Below, piece by piece: positions 10,455-20,157 of a DNA stretch of 64,000 nt. The position numbers and the translations under genes were made by a program. This DNA is from Phenylobacterium sp. (GTDB lineage Bacteria > Pseudomonadota > Alphaproteobacteria > Caulobacterales > Caulobacteraceae), in the NCBI RefSeq assembly GCF_013822795.1, contig NZ_PNLB01000019.1, forward strand, positions 1-64,000. Reading direction: 5' to 3'. Under the pieces are notes generated by a model. That model searched no databases and was not told the origin of the DNA. It was given only the letters and a program-made list of their open reading frames with translations. The stretch's first letter is position 1. Every line of letters begins with the position of its first letter.

Positions 10455-11299
10455 TCCGCCGTGTTGAGCCGCTCCGCGCGGGCCGAGAGATAGGCATAGA
10501 GCGCTGCGACCTCGGCCGGCGTGAAGACCTTGGAGTCCGACCGGGCCACCAGGGTCATGATCCCCAGATGCCGCCCCCCCGGCGGAACCCCGGTCCGCAT
10601 CAGCGTGTCGAACGCCTCTGCGTCATAGGCGCCGACCACCCGCAGGTCCGGACCGCCCTCGACGTCGTCGCCGCCCAGGTCTGCCCCATGACACTCCGAG
10701 CAGACCGTGCGGGCGATGTGCCGCCCCGCCGCCAGCTCAGGGCCCAGGTCAATCGCCGGCGTCACCCGCGCGCGCGCCACCCGCCGTGGCTCGTCCAACG
10801 CCCCGGTCATCACCGCCCAGCGGGCTCTCCAGCCCGCGCTCTCCGGCGGCGTCGGCGCGCCGGCCGGCTGGTGCGAGCGTACGAAGGCCAGCACCGCCGC
10901 CAATTCCTCCGACGTCAGGTGCATAAGAGTCTGCGCCGGCATCCCCCACAGCGCTCGCCCGTCGTTGGGCCGAACGCCCTGGCGAATGGCCTGGGCCAGT
11001 TGCTCATCACTGTAGCGCGCCGCCGCCAGGGTCAGGTTCGGCGCATGGTTGCGCACCAGCCGCGGGTTCGGATTGTAGACCTTCCCCTGCAGATCGGCCC
11101 CATGGCAGCTGGTGCAGCCGTAGAGCTTGCTGAGCCGCCGCCCCTCGACCACCGCATGCGCGGGAGCGGCCTGGGCGACCTCAGGCGCAAGCGGGTAGCG
11201 ACGGGTGATCCGCACCTCGCTCCAGATCCACAGGGCGACAACCACCAAGGTCGTCAGCGCGATCGCGCCCAGGAGGATCGAGACGAGCGTTCGCCCCAC
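10451..11299 (-). CDS. Membrane-anchored dihaem cytochrome c
   Basis: A 282-residue protein with an uncleaved-looking N-terminal anchor (residues 4-26) and two cytochrome c modules facing the periplasm. The haem-attachment motifs are CTSCH (62-66) and CSECH (near 200-204). Each module has a Met that could be an axial ligand, in WGMPAQTLM and LGIMTLV. This architecture resembles the electron-transfer subunits of periplasmic dehydrogenases. No matching dehydrogenase is adjacent, although an amidase lies 10 bp upstream on the same strand and is probably co-transcribed. The 3' end overlaps potI by 4 bp. Confidence 0.88.
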   Translation of the reverse strand: MGRTLVSILLGAIALTTLVVVALWIWSEVRITRRYPLAPEVAQAAPAHAVVEGRRLSKLYGCTSCHGADLQGKVYNPNPRLVRNHAPNLTLAAARYSDEQLAQAIRQGVRPNDGRALWGMPAQTLMHLTSEELAAVLAFVRSHQPAGAPTPPESAGWRARWAVMTGALDEPRRVARARVTPAIDLGPELAAGRHIARTVCSECHGADLGGDDVEGGPDLRVVGAYDAEAFDTLMRTGVPPGGRHLGIMTLVARSDSKVFTPAEVAALYAYLSARAERLNTAD

Positions 11300-11309
11300 G
11301 CGCGGTCCT

Positions 11310-12722
11310 CTAGAGCGGCGCCACGCGGTCGAACCAGGGCCGAGTCTGTTCCAGCTGGCCGGCCAGTCGGAACAACAACGCCTCCTCGCCCATTCGCCCG
11401 ACGAACTGGATGCCTATCGGCAGACCACCCTGGCTCCAGGCGAGCGGCACGGTCATCGCCGGCTGGCCAGTGTTGTTGAACGCCTGGGTGTTGGGCATGA
11501 ACTTGAACAGCCGCTTGGTGTACTCGTGCGGGTTCTCGGTCAGATGCCCGACCGGAATCGCCGGACTGCCCAGCGTCGAGAGCAGCAGCACGTCGTACTG
11601 CTGAAACAGCCCCGCCATCGCCCGCCCATAGGCGTGGATCGCCGCCAGCCCGCGGACATAGGCCGCGCCGGAGATCTGCTTGCCGCGTTGGTACATCAGC
11701 CAGGTCAGCATTTCGACGTCGCCATCGGCGACGGGCCGTCCGCGACGCTCGCCCTCGGCGTCCAGGGTCGCGGCGATGCTGGCGGCGATCACGTCTCCGG
11801 CCCCCTGCTGCATGGCGGCTAGGTCGCCCGGCACATGCACTTCCTCGACCATGTGACCGAGGCCCTCGCACAGCTTGGCGGCGTCGAGCACCGCGGCGGC
11901 GCACTCGGGATCGAGCCCGTCAGACGCCAGCGCCGCGGTGGTGAAGCCGATGGCCAGCTTGCCGGGGTCGCGCCTCACCTCCTCGGCGAACGGTCGCTCG
12001 GGCGGCGCCAGGAAGTAGGGATCGCCAGGCTGCGGCTGGCACACCGCATCCAGCAGGGCGGCGCTGTCGCGCACCGAGCGCGTCACCGCGTGCTGGATCG
12101 AGGCCCCGCCCCATCCCTCGCCCATCGGCGCGAACGAGACCCGTCCGCGCGAGGGCTTCATGCCGAACAGGCCGCAGGCCGAGGCCGGCGTACGGATCGA
12201 CCCGCCGCCGTCGCTGGCATGCGCCGCCGGTACGATGCCCGCCGCCACCGCTGCGGCCGCCCCGCCCGACGATCCGCCTGGCGTGCGGCTCGTGTCCCAG
12301 GGATTGCGGCAGACGCCCAGCAGCGCCGGCTCGGTCACCGGCATCAGGCCGAACTCAGGCGTGTTGGTCTTGCCGAACAGCACCAGTCCGGCGTCCTTGT
12401 AGGCGGTGGTGATGGCGCTGTCGGCGGCCGCCGTCGCATCGCGGAACACCGCCGACCCCGCCGTGGTCGGCGAGCCGGCCAATTGCGCGCCCAGATCCTT
12501 CAGCAGGAACGGCACCCCTGCCATCGGACCGCCCCACAGGTCGCGCTTGACGTCCTGGCGGCCCCATTCGGTCAGGTCCATCGTGACGGCGTTGATCTTC
12601 GGATTGACCGCCGCCATCCGCGCCACTGCCGTCTCTAGCAGCTCCGAGGGGCTCACCTCGCCACTCGACACCAGTCCGGCCAGACCCACGGCGTCGTGCT
12701 TGCGGTACTCTTCAAAGTTCAT
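11310..12722 (-). CDS. Amidase-signature family hydrolase
   Basis: A 470-residue amidase-signature enzyme hydrolysing carboxamides; the substrate is not evident. The Ser-cisSer-Lys triad is complete: Lys75 in PFLLKDLG, Ser151 in [12 protein letters not shown] and nucleophile Ser175 in [10 protein letters not shown], with the usual spacing of 24 residues between the serines. Length is normal for the family, and there is no signal peptide, so it is cytoplasmic. The start ATG 12722 lies at the expected N-terminus. It sits in a minus-strand series with the hemerythrin gene 74 bp upstream and the cytochrome c gene 10 bp downstream. Confidence 0.92.
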   Translation of the reverse strand: MNFEEYRKHDAVGLAGLVSSGEVSPSELLETAVARMAAVNPKINAVTMDLTEWGRQDVKRDLWGGPMAGVPFLLKDLGAQLAGSPTTAGSAVFRDATAAADSAITTAYKDAGLVLFGKTNTPEFGLMPVTEPALLGVCRNPWDTSRTPGGSSGGAAAAVAAGIVPAAHASDGGGSIRTPASACGLFGMKPSRGRVSFAPMGEGWGGASIQHAVTRSVRDSAALLDAVCQPQPGDPYFLAPPERPFAEEVRRDPGKLAIGFTTAALASDGLDPECAAAVLDAAKLCEGLGHMVEEVHVPGDLAAMQQGAGDVIAASIAATLDAEGERRGRPVADGDVEMLTWLMYQRGKQISGAAYVRGLAAIHAYGRAMAGLFQQYDVLLLSTLGSPAIPVGHLTENPHEYTKRLFKFMPNTQAFNNTGQPAMTVPLAWSQGGLPIGIQFVGRMGEEALLFRLAGQLEQTRPWFDRVAPL

Positions 12723-12796
12723 GGCGCGCTCCCTGCTTTGCCGCAGGTGACCATAGGCGCGCGCCTATTCCAACCTTAGGAGACCGGGCGATCGCC

Positions 12797-13321
12797 TTAG
12801 TGGCGCATGCCGACGTGCTCGATGACGGCGCCGCGCATGGAATGGGTCTGCTGGATCGGCAGTCCGGTCGTTTCGAACTGGGTTTTCAACTGGGTCTTGC
12901 GCGCCAGCATACGGTCGCCCAGCGCGTCCATGTCCAGGCCGGCCTGCCGCGCCTGGGCGAACATGCCCTCCGAGCGCATCTCCTCCTCATGGACGTGGTG
13001 ACGGATCTCCTCCGACAGCACCTTGACCTTGGCGTCGTAGAACGCCTCGTTCGGCGCGGCGTCCGACAGCTCGGCGATCATCAGCTTGGCCCCGTCGTGC
13101 TCGACATAGGCCTCGTCCAGCGTGCTGTCCTCGATCTTGCCGCGACAGGCGGGATAGAAGATCTCCTCCTCGATCATCGTGTGGACCGTCAGGTCGACGC
13201 AGATCTGGTGGACAATCGCGGCCTTGCGCACGGCGCCGCGGGCCTTCTTGAAATCTTCGAACAGGGCCTCGACCGCACGGTGGTCGGCCTTGAGCAGAGC
13301 GATGGCGTCGGGGGCGGCCAT
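12797..13321 (-). CDS. Hemerythrin HHE-domain protein
   Basis: A 174-residue cytoplasmic protein with an N-terminal HHE four-helix bundle, expected to carry a non-haem di-iron centre for O2, NO or iron handling. Likely ligands are His14 (KADHRAVEALF), His47 and Glu51 (HTMIEEEIFYP), His75 (VEHDGAK) and the HHVHEEE cluster (108-114). A C-terminal tail (about 120-174) is rich in charged residues and outside the domain. A clear SD (AGGAGAG) precedes the ATG. It lies 55 bp downstream of the MFS gene on the same strand. Confidence 0.9.
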   Translation of the reverse strand: MAAPDAIALLKADHRAVEALFEDFKKARGAVRKAAIVHQICVDLTVHTMIEEEIFYPACRGKIEDSTLDEAYVEHDGAKLMIAELSDAAPNEAFYDAKVKVLSEEIRHHVHEEEMRSEGMFAQARQAGLDMDALGDRMLARKTQLKTQFETTGLPIQQTHSMRGAVIEHVGMRH

Positions 13322-13376
13322 GGGTCTCTCCTGGATTTACTTCCAGCTTCAACCCGCGCTCGCGCCCGCTGTTCCG

Positions 13377-14669
13377 TCAGTCCTCGGCGATCTCGCTGTG
13401 CTTCTGAGTGTCGCGCATCCGCAGGTATGTGATGAGCGAGACGCCAATCATGCCGGTGACGTACCAGTAGAAGCCGCTCTCCATGCCCTGGGCCTTGAAC
13501 CACAGCGCGACGTATTCGGCGGTGCCGCCGAAGATGGTGTTGGCCAGCGCGTAGGGCAGCGCCACGCCCAGCGCCCGGATATGGGCGGGGAACAACTCGG
13601 CCTTCACCACCGCGTTGATCGAGGTGTAGCCGGTGACGATGATCAGCGCGCCCAGCACGATGGCGAAGGCCACCACCGGGTCGCTGGTCTTCGAGAGGGT
13701 CGTGAAGATCAGATAGGTGAAGGCCACGCCCAGCACGCCGAACGCGATCATCAGCGGCTTGCGCCCGATCTTGTCCGACAGCGCCCCGGCCGCCGGCTGG
13801 ATCAGCATGTAGACGAACAGCGCCGCGGCGCTGATCGCGGTCGCCGTCTCGCGGCTGAAGCCCGAGGTGTTGACCAGGAATTTCTGCATGTAGGTCGAGT
13901 AGGCGTAGAAGGCGAGCGTGCCGCCCGCCGTCAGCGCGATGACCGTGAACGCCTGCCGCGGATAGTGCTTGAACAGGGCGAACCCGCTCGACTTGGGCGC
14001 ATCGCTCGCCTGGGCGTTCTTGAACGACTCCGTCTCCGCCAAGCCGCGGCGCAGGTAGAACACCACGACCGCCAGCGCTCCGCCGATCACGAACGGGATC
14101 CGCCAGCCCCAGGCCTCGAGGTCCGGCTCCGGTAGGATCGCCTGCAGCAGCAGCAGCACCAGCAGGGCCAGCAGTTGGCCCGAGATCAGCGTCACGTACT
14201 GGAAGGACGAGAAGAAGCCGCGGCGCTGCTTGCCGGCCATCTCGCTCAGATAGGTCGCGCTGGCCCCGTACTCGCCGCCGACGCTCAGCCCCTGCATGAG
14301 GCGGGCAAGCACCAACAGCGCCGGCGCGATCCAGCCGATCTGATCGTAGCCGGGGGTCAGCGCGATCAGCAGCGAGCCGGCGCACATCAGCGACACCGAC
14401 AGCGTCAGGCCCGCCTTGCGACCCTTGCGGTCGGAATAGACGCCCATGATCCAGGCCCCGATGGGCCGCATCAGGAAGCCGACCGCGAACACCGCCGCCG
14501 CATTCAGCAGCTGCGCCGTGCGGTCGCCGGCCGGGAAGAAGATCGGAGCAAAATAGAGGGTGAAGGCGGAATAGACGTACCAGTCGTACCACTCGACCAG
14601 GTTGCCCGTGGATCCGCCGATGATCGACTTCAGTCGATGCCGGCGGTCGGCGGCTGCGCTGTCGGCCAT
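13377..14669 (-). CDS. MFS transporter, metabolite:H+ symporter (KgtP-like)
   Basis: A 430-residue, 12-helix major facilitator of the metabolite:proton symporter group that includes the alpha-ketoglutarate and proline/betaine permeases. Signatures are GNLVEWYDWYVYSAFTLYF (residues 22-40), the loop 2-3 motif GVYSDRKGRKAGL and RLMQGLSVGGEYGASATYL (about 137-155). The family points to a carboxylate or similar organic acid, but the substrate cannot be fixed. The hemerythrin gene follows in the same direction. Upstream it faces an intrinsic terminator that closes the TonB-receptor operon. Confidence 0.88.
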   Translation of the reverse strand: MADSAAADRRHRLKSIIGGSTGNLVEWYDWYVYSAFTLYFAPIFFPAGDRTAQLLNAAAVFAVGFLMRPIGAWIMGVYSDRKGRKAGLTLSVSLMCAGSLLIALTPGYDQIGWIAPALLVLARLMQGLSVGGEYGASATYLSEMAGKQRRGFFSSFQYVTLISGQLLALLVLLLLQAILPEPDLEAWGWRIPFVIGGALAVVVFYLRRGLAETESFKNAQASDAPKSSGFALFKHYPRQAFTVIALTAGGTLAFYAYSTYMQKFLVNTSGFSRETATAISAAALFVYMLIQPAAGALSDKIGRKPLMIAFGVLGVAFTYLIFTTLSKTSDPVVAFAIVLGALIIVTGYTSINAVVKAELFPAHIRALGVALPYALANTIFGGTAEYVALWFKAQGMESGFYWYVTGMIGVSLITYLRMRDTQKHSEIAED

Positions 14670-14690
14670 AAAGCCCCTCCCCCTGGGGAA

Positions 14691-14727
14691 TCAAAACAAT
14701 CGGCCGGCGCTCTTGCGGCGCCGGCCG
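14691..14727 (-). terminator. Rho-independent terminator of the TonB-receptor operon
   Basis: On the minus strand, CGGCCGGCGC (14727-14718) pairs perfectly with GCGCCGGCCG (14710-14701) around a 7-nt loop and is followed by ATTGTTTTGA. It stands 14 nt after the stop of the last gene of the receptor/acylase operon. Confidence 0.88.
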
Positions 14728-14741
14728 GTCAGGTCCGGAGA

Positions 14742-15209
14742 CTACTTCCGGACGAAGTATTCTTCATAGGCCTTCGAGCGGCCCTCCGGCGACTTGCCGA
14801 CGCCACGACGCACCAGTTCCTTGCCGTTCGGCGAGAAGGTCCAGAACTCGCCGACGATGACGTCGCCGTCCTTCATCTTCAGGATCTCGAACTCGTTGGC
14901 GTTCAGCTTGCGCACGGCGATCTGGTTGAACCGGACCTGCTCGCTGAAGGGGTGCGGCTTGCCGTCGAGCGAGGTGACGTAATCGGTCTTGAACGGCTTG
15001 TCGGGGTTGGTCGTGTTGACCGAGTGGTACTCCAGCTCGGCGTCGGTGAACTTCACATTGATGGTCAGCTTGAAGCCCTTGGGGAAGTTGCCGTCGCTCC
15101 AGCTCGACTTCTCCTCGACCGACACCCACGAGCCGTCGTGCGGGCTGGCGGCCCAGGCGGGGGAAGCGGCGGCGGCGGCAAGGGCCGCGATCATGACGAA
15201 CGTCTTCAT
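14742..15209 (-). CDS. Exported protein of unknown function
   Basis: A 155-residue protein with a Sec signal peptide (MKTFVMIAALAAAAASPAWA, cleavage after residue 20) and a beta-rich mature part with no domain I recognise. Segments such as SPHDGSWVSVEEKSSW and EILKMKDGDVIVGEFWTFSPNG suggest a small lipocalin-like barrel, which is a guess. It starts at ATG 15209 with AGGAGAG 6 nt upstream. It is the third gene of a minus-strand unit behind the TonB receptor and acylase, 26 bp after the acylase, and is followed by a terminator. It is therefore probably a periplasmic accessory of that system. Confidence 0.82.
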   Translation of the reverse strand: MKTFVMIAALAAAAASPAWAASPHDGSWVSVEEKSSWSDGNFPKGFKLTINVKFTDAELEYHSVNTTNPDKPFKTDYVTSLDGKPHPFSEQVRFNQIAVRKLNANEFEILKMKDGDVIVGEFWTFSPNGKELVRRGVGKSPEGRSKAYEEYFVRK

Positions 15210-15235
15210 GGCGTCTCTCCTGAAATGCTTTGCGG

Positions 15236-17332
15236 TCAGAATGCGGTGCGGTCTTCGAGGTTGGCTTCGACCTCTTGCCGCGTCGTCCAGAGCGTGCGGA
15301 AGGTCTTGTCCGACAGGTGCTTGAGCTGGTCGGCCCGATGTTTCGACCCTGGCTGGCTGGCGTTGCCATAGGCCATCAAGCCCACCGCCTTGATCGGGCT
15401 GGAGAACTCGACCAGCGAGATCCAGGTTTCCCCATGATTGGGAATACGCTCGCCGTTCTTCAGCGGGCCCCAGGTGATGGTGTGGAAGAGCCCGGTGTTC
15501 CCGAACCCGCCGTTGCCGGGCAGGTTCACGTCGTCGATGTGGAAGCGCGAGACCTCGCCGAACGGACGATCGATGGCGCCGTACTTCTGCTTGGTCTCGG
15601 CGATCGCGGCCTTCAGCATCCCCACCGCCGCCGCCGGATCGGCGATGCCGTTCGGGGTGTCGATCGGCGCGTCCGGCGACCACTTCACCTTGTAGTTGGC
15701 TTGGCTGGTGAAGTTGTTCGGCGCGAACTTGGCCGCCCAGGTCTCGAACAGCAGGGCCGCGCGGCTGTCGGCGTCGGTCTTGCGATCCCAGGCCTTGAGC
15801 AGCGCCACCGCCGCCTGGACCTCGGGGTCGGGATCGCTCGCCGCGGCCGCCAGCAGGTCGGGCAGCGTCCGGTCGGCCATCAGCGTATGCGTCGACAGCT
15901 TGCGCGAGACGAAGTCATCGAAGGTCAGCTTGCCCGGCTGTTCCAGCAGCTTCACCGACCACTGCGCCCGCAGCGACATCGGCCCGTTGGGCGCGACATA
16001 GGGCGGGAAGTCGGCGTGCTTGATGGTCTGCGGATAGGTCGCCACCCACGGCGGATCGTTGGCGTTCTGCACGAAGCCGGTGGCCGGATCGTTGACCTTG
16101 GGCAGGTCGTCATAGCTGTGCACCTCGTTCCACAGCGTGGCGGAGGTGTCGCCGGGCACAAAGCCGCTCCAGAACTTCAGGTCGCCCTTGTCGTGCTTGG
16201 GCAGGATGCCGTTGTCCAGGAACTGGATGTGGCCTTCCTTGTCGCCGTAGACGATGTTGAACTTCGGCACCTGCAGGCGCTTCAAGATCGTCTCGAACTC
16301 GGCGAAGTTCTTGGACTTGCCCATGTCCCAGTACTGGGCAAGGCCGCCGGGCCGGTCGAGACCGGCGACCCGCAGGGCCACGGTCTTGCCGTCCTTGCGC
16401 TCGAACACCGGCCCGTGGACCGACGAACGGATCGTCAGCGTCTCAGTGCGCAGCGTCCCATCGGCCTGCTTGACCTTGAAGGTCTTTTCTTTGGTCTTGA
16501 ACGGCACGACCTTGCCGTCGAACACGTAGCCGCCGTCCTTCAACGTCAGCTCGTAGTTGGTCGAGCCGACCAAGGTGTTGACCGTGTTGGTGAAACCCAT
16601 CCGGTCGTTGAACGCAAAACGCAGCACCGGCAGCCCGACCTGGGTCGCGCCGTACATCTTGAAGCCCGGCCCGTTCAGGTCGGCCTCGAAATAGGTGAAG
16701 TAGCTGGTCGGCCACGGCAGGTGCGGGTTGGCCAGCAGCAGGGTGTTGCCGCTCGCCGACTTCGACGGCGCCACCGCCCAGGCGTTGGAGCCGTTGTTGT
16801 TGGCCGGATCGGCCCCCATCGTCGCGGCCTGAGGGGCGATATAGATGAAGTTCATCAGCCGGTGGGCGTGGGCCATCACGTCCACGCCGGAGACCGGCAG
16901 AACCACCGCCATTTTCGGATCGATCTTCTCCGGGTGGGCCTTGGCGTAGTCGTTGATCCCTTGCGCAAAGGCGTCGAGGTTCTTGCGGAACTGCGGCGTC
17001 TGCTGGCGGTACCACTGGGCGGCCCGCTCAGGCACGTCGTTGGCCAGCATCCATTTGTCGGCCTCGACTTCCTTCTCGCCCCAATACTCGGCCGCCCGTC
17101 CCCTCGCCTCGCCATAGAGGCGGATCACGATGTTCCCGTGGTTCTGGGCCTGCGCGTAGCCGAAGCCGTAGAAGGCACCGGCTTCGTCTTTGGCGTAGAC
17201 GTGCGGCACGCCGTAGCTGTCCCACAGGATTTCGCCGCCCTTGGTCTGCGGCGCGGCCGCCGACGGCAGGGCCCAGAGCCCCACCATCGCCGCCGCCGCC
17301 AGCCCGGCTCCAAATTTCATTGCACCGATCAC
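15236..17332 (-). CDS. Penicillin-acylase-family N-terminal-nucleophile hydrolase (S45)
   Basis: A 698-residue exported enzyme with a signal peptide (cleavage near AAA-27). Penicillin-acylase family members cleave amide bonds of acylated amines: beta-lactams, acyl-homoserine lactones, N-acyl amino acids. The precursor should self-process before Ser182 in NNNGSNAWAVAPS, which becomes the beta-chain nucleophile. ANPHLPW follows as in homologues. The alpha part carries the typical DSYGVPHVYAKDEAGAFYGFGYAQAQ. It lies 13 bp after the TonB receptor and 26 bp before the small exported gene, all under a leader with a glycine riboswitch. The ATG at 17332 or the Met four codons later could be the start. 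The substrate is unknown; an N-acylated glycine or peptide would fit the context but is inference. Confidence 0.9.
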   Translation of the reverse strand: MIGAMKFGAGLAAAAMVGLWALPSAAAPQTKGGEILWDSYGVPHVYAKDEAGAFYGFGYAQAQNHGNIVIRLYGEARGRAAEYWGEKEVEADKWMLANDVPERAAQWYRQQTPQFRKNLDAFAQGINDYAKAHPEKIDPKMAVVLPVSGVDVMAHAHRLMNFIYIAPQAATMGADPANNNGSNAWAVAPSKSASGNTLLLANPHLPWPTSYFTYFEADLNGPGFKMYGATQVGLPVLRFAFNDRMGFTNTVNTLVGSTNYELTLKDGGYVFDGKVVPFKTKEKTFKVKQADGTLRTETLTIRSSVHGPVFERKDGKTVALRVAGLDRPGGLAQYWDMGKSKNFAEFETILKRLQVPKFNIVYGDKEGHIQFLDNGILPKHDKGDLKFWSGFVPGDTSATLWNEVHSYDDLPKVNDPATGFVQNANDPPWVATYPQTIKHADFPPYVAPNGPMSLRAQWSVKLLEQPGKLTFDDFVSRKLSTHTLMADRTLPDLLAAAASDPDPEVQAAVALLKAWDRKTDADSRAALLFETWAAKFAPNNFTSQANYKVKWSPDAPIDTPNGIADPAAAVGMLKAAIAETKQKYGAIDRPFGEVSRFHIDDVNLPGNGGFGNTGLFHTITWGPLKNGERIPNHGETWISLVEFSSPIKAVGLMAYGNASQPGSKHRADQLKHLSDKTFRTLWTTRQEVEANLEDRTAF

Positions 17333-17345
17333 GCCGGCTCCCCCC

Positions 17346-19820
17346 TTAGAAGTCCCACTGCAGTCGGGCGTAGTACGAGCCGCCCGTGAAGCCGAACGGC
17401 GAGAGCCCGCTGTACTGCCCCGAACCGATGGTGGCGTTGTAGATGCCGTTCGCGTCCGGGTAGACGTTGAACAGGTTGTTCGCCCCCACCGACACCGAGA
17501 TTTGATCGGTGGCCTTGACGGTCACTTCCAGGTCGGTGACCCACTTGGCGCCGTAGCTACGGTCATTCGCCGGCGCGTTCTGCAGGACGGTGAACTCGCC
17601 GTAGCGGGTTCCGCGCAGGTTCACGTTCAGCCGCTCCCACTGCCAGTTGGCGCCCAGGGTGATCTTGTCCTTGGGCAAAGCCTCGGTGAGGTTGCCGCGG
17701 CTCAGGCGATCGAACAGCACGAAGTTCGGCCCCAGCGCCGCCAGTTCGGGCGGGTTGGGGATGACGCCGGTGATCTCGGTCTTGTTGTAGTTGTAGCCGA
17801 AGTTCCAGCGCAGCTGGCCCCAGTCGCCTAGGTCGGTGCGATAGGTGCCGACGATGTCGACGCCCTGGGTCCGGGTGTCGATGGCGTTGGTGTAGTACTG
17901 GGCGCTGAGCGCGCCCGGCAGGCCGTTGGCGATCAGGATGTTGCTCACAGCGGTCCCGGTCAGGGTGCTGGTGATGGCGATCCGACCGTCCACGTCGATC
18001 TGATAGGCGTCGATGGTCACGTTCAGGGCCGGCAGCGGCTGCAAGGTGACGCCGAACGAGTAGTTGGTCGAGGTCTCCGGTTCGAGCGGCTCGGCGCCAA
18101 GGGCGATCGCTTCGGGCGAAGCCACCCGCAGGGTCTTGATCTGCAGCAGTTCGAGCACCCCGCCGACCAGTCGGAACTGGCTGGAGCTCGCGGCGTAGTT
18201 CTGCTGAGCCAGGCCTGGAGCACGGAAGCCGGTGCTGGCCGCTGCGCGGACCGCCAGCCAGTCGTTGAACTCGTAGCGGCCGTTGGCCTTGCCGACCAGC
18301 GTGTCGCCGGACTCGTCGTCGTAGTTCTCGTAGCGCAGCGCCGCGCCGACGAAGAGCTTCTCGTTCGGAGTGTAGCCGAGCTCGGTATAGGCCGCGACGT
18401 TGCTGCGCGAGCTCGAGCTGGCGTCCGAGGGCTGGAAGCCCGGCGCGGCCTGGGCGCCGGTCGCCGGACGCTGGCCCGCGAACGGCTGGCCGGCCGGGAT
18501 CACGTAGTTGCCCGCCGCATAGCTGAGCGGCTCGCCAGCTTCGACGTCATAGGTTTCGTAGCGGTGCTGCAGCCCCCAGGAGACCTGGAGCTCGCCGCCG
18601 CCGACCGTGAAGGCCCGCGTCACGTCCAGCGAGTTGACCCATTCGCCGGACTCCAGCGCACCGACGTAGAAATGCGTCGGGCTCGTCGGGCCAAGGCTCG
18701 CGTTCAGGGTCTCCGAGACATTCTCTTCGGCGCGGTTCTGGCCGTAGACCGTCGAGAGGTCCCAGGACCAGCCGCCGATCTCGCCGCGCGCGCCGACCGC
18801 CAGCTCGAAGTCCTCTTCGTCGATGACCAAGTTCGGCCGGAAGCCTTCTGGATAGAGCTGCGGCAGTGCGTTGACGCTGTTGGGCGCCCGGAACGTGAAC
18901 GGCAGGTCCGAGGTGCGGCGACCAACCGTGCCGAACGAATAGATCTCCGCGCCGCCCGTGTCGTAGCCGAAGTTGTAGGCTAGGTTCAGGCCCATCTGCG
19001 GCAGGACCCCGTAGTTGCGGGTCACCAGCCGGTCGACCGTCGCCTCGCGCGGGTCCGGCGCGCCGCCGGCCAGCGGCGGATAGATGCGCACCGAGGGATC
19101 GACCTTCAGCGCCCGGTTCGAGAGCTTCTGGTCCTTGTAGGTCGCCGAGACGTTGAGATGGCCCTGATCGCCGATCTCGAAGCCGTAGGTCCCCGTCGTC
19201 TGGAAGAGCTCGCCGTCGTCGCGGTCGAAGTTCTGGCCGTACGAGGCCGTCACGAAGCCGCCGGGCGTGTCGCGCAGCATGATGTTGATGACGCCGGCGA
19301 TGGCGTCCGAGCCGTACTGCGCCGCCGCGCCGTCACGCAGCACTTCGATGCGCGAGATGGCCGAAGTCGGGATCATGTCGAGGTCGGCCGGGACCGAGCC
19401 ATTGTAGAGCGACGAGACCGAGTTGATCAGCGAGGTCTTGTGACGGCGCTTGCCGTTGACCAGCACCAGCGTCTGGTCGGGGTTGAGACCGCGTAGGCCG
19501 CCGGTGGCGATGACGGTCGAGGTGCCGCCGCCGGCCCGCGCCGGCAGGTTGAACGAGGGGACGAGGGTCTGCAGCGCCTGGAAGGCGCCGGCCTTGCCGC
19601 TGCGGTCCATTTCCGCCGCCGAAAGCACGTCGATGGGCGTCGGGCTGTCGATCACCGTTCGCGGGGCGCCGCGCTGGCCGGTGACGACGAGTTCTTCGAC
19701 GACGTCGGTCTTGTCTTGCGCCAGGGCCGGCGAGGCCGTGCCCAGGACGCTCGCGGCGAGCAACGCCGCCTTCCAGCTCAGAGACAAGCCGCTCGAACGG
19801 TCGGTGTAGCGGTAATTCAT
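17346..19820 (-). CDS. TonB-dependent outer-membrane receptor
   Basis: An 824-residue outer-membrane transporter. A signal peptide (cleavage after PALA, about residue 34) is followed by a TonB-box-like DVVEELVVTG. The plug domain has TSTVIATGGLRGLNPDQTLV and LVNGKRRHKTSLINSV, and a 22-strand barrel ends in the aromatic YYARLQWDF. It imports a ligand using energy from TonB-ExbBD. The start is ATG 19820; a longer in-frame reading has no export signal at its end. It is the first gene of an operon with the acylase and a small exported protein. A tandem glycine riboswitch lies about 340 nt upstream on the same strand with no gene between, suggesting that glycine controls expression. The ligand is unknown. 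Confidence 0.93.
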   Translation of the reverse strand: MNYRYTDRSSGLSLSWKAALLAASVLGTASPALAQDKTDVVEELVVTGQRGAPRTVIDSPTPIDVLSAAEMDRSGKAGAFQALQTLVPSFNLPARAGGGTSTVIATGGLRGLNPDQTLVLVNGKRRHKTSLINSVSSLYNGSVPADLDMIPTSAISRIEVLRDGAAAQYGSDAIAGVINIMLRDTPGGFVTASYGQNFDRDDGELFQTTGTYGFEIGDQGHLNVSATYKDQKLSNRALKVDPSVRIYPPLAGGAPDPREATVDRLVTRNYGVLPQMGLNLAYNFGYDTGGAEIYSFGTVGRRTSDLPFTFRAPNSVNALPQLYPEGFRPNLVIDEEDFELAVGARGEIGGWSWDLSTVYGQNRAEENVSETLNASLGPTSPTHFYVGALESGEWVNSLDVTRAFTVGGGELQVSWGLQHRYETYDVEAGEPLSYAAGNYVIPAGQPFAGQRPATGAQAAPGFQPSDASSSSRSNVAAYTELGYTPNEKLFVGAALRYENYDDESGDTLVGKANGRYEFNDWLAVRAAASTGFRAPGLAQQNYAASSSQFRLVGGVLELLQIKTLRVASPEAIALGAEPLEPETSTNYSFGVTLQPLPALNVTIDAYQIDVDGRIAITSTLTGTAVSNILIANGLPGALSAQYYTNAIDTRTQGVDIVGTYRTDLGDWGQLRWNFGYNYNKTEITGVIPNPPELAALGPNFVLFDRLSRGNLTEALPKDKITLGANWQWERLNVNLRGTRYGEFTVLQNAPANDRSYGAKWVTDLEVTVKATDQISVSVGANNLFNVYPDANGIYNATIGSGQYSGLSPFGFTGGSYYARLQWDF

Positions 19821-19923
19821 CGTCGTACCCCCTATAGAGACGAGAAGGAAATGGCGCCGGCCGGATCGCTCTTCCAAGGCGATATTCGGAACTCGGCAGC
19901 CATCGATTGGCCGCAGCCGGTAA

Positions 19924-19975
19924 TTTAGACGCCCCAGTTCAACAATTGATCATTTCTAATGGGCCGGTTTAGACG
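19924..19975. repeat. Direct repeats upstream of the TonB receptor
   Basis: The octamer TTTAGACG occurs at 19924-19931 and 19968-19975, 44 bp apart. On the receptor strand both copies read CGTCTAAA and are followed at once or after 3 nt by CCGGC. The spacing is about four helical turns. They could be sites for an activator of a receptor-proximal promoter. Confidence 0.3.
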
Positions 19976-20157
19976 TTCTCTCATTGACCGACGGCCAGCA
20001 GAAAGCCATCTGCGCGAGAGAAATACTTGCGCATTACAGAGAACATTGTTTTTGGAAATTGAAGACCAGCAGTCGCTGGTTCGCCACGGCTACAGGATCA
20101 CGGCATTACGGACGTCCGGACAGGTGTTGAGGCCGACGAAGCCGCCGGTCAAAAGCA

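Noticed and set aside
15230-17389. A 719-codon open frame antisense to the penicillin-acylase gene
   Set aside because: Low-complexity Arg/Gly/Val composition typical of the opposite strand of high-GC genes. The other strand encodes a recognisable enzyme over the same span.
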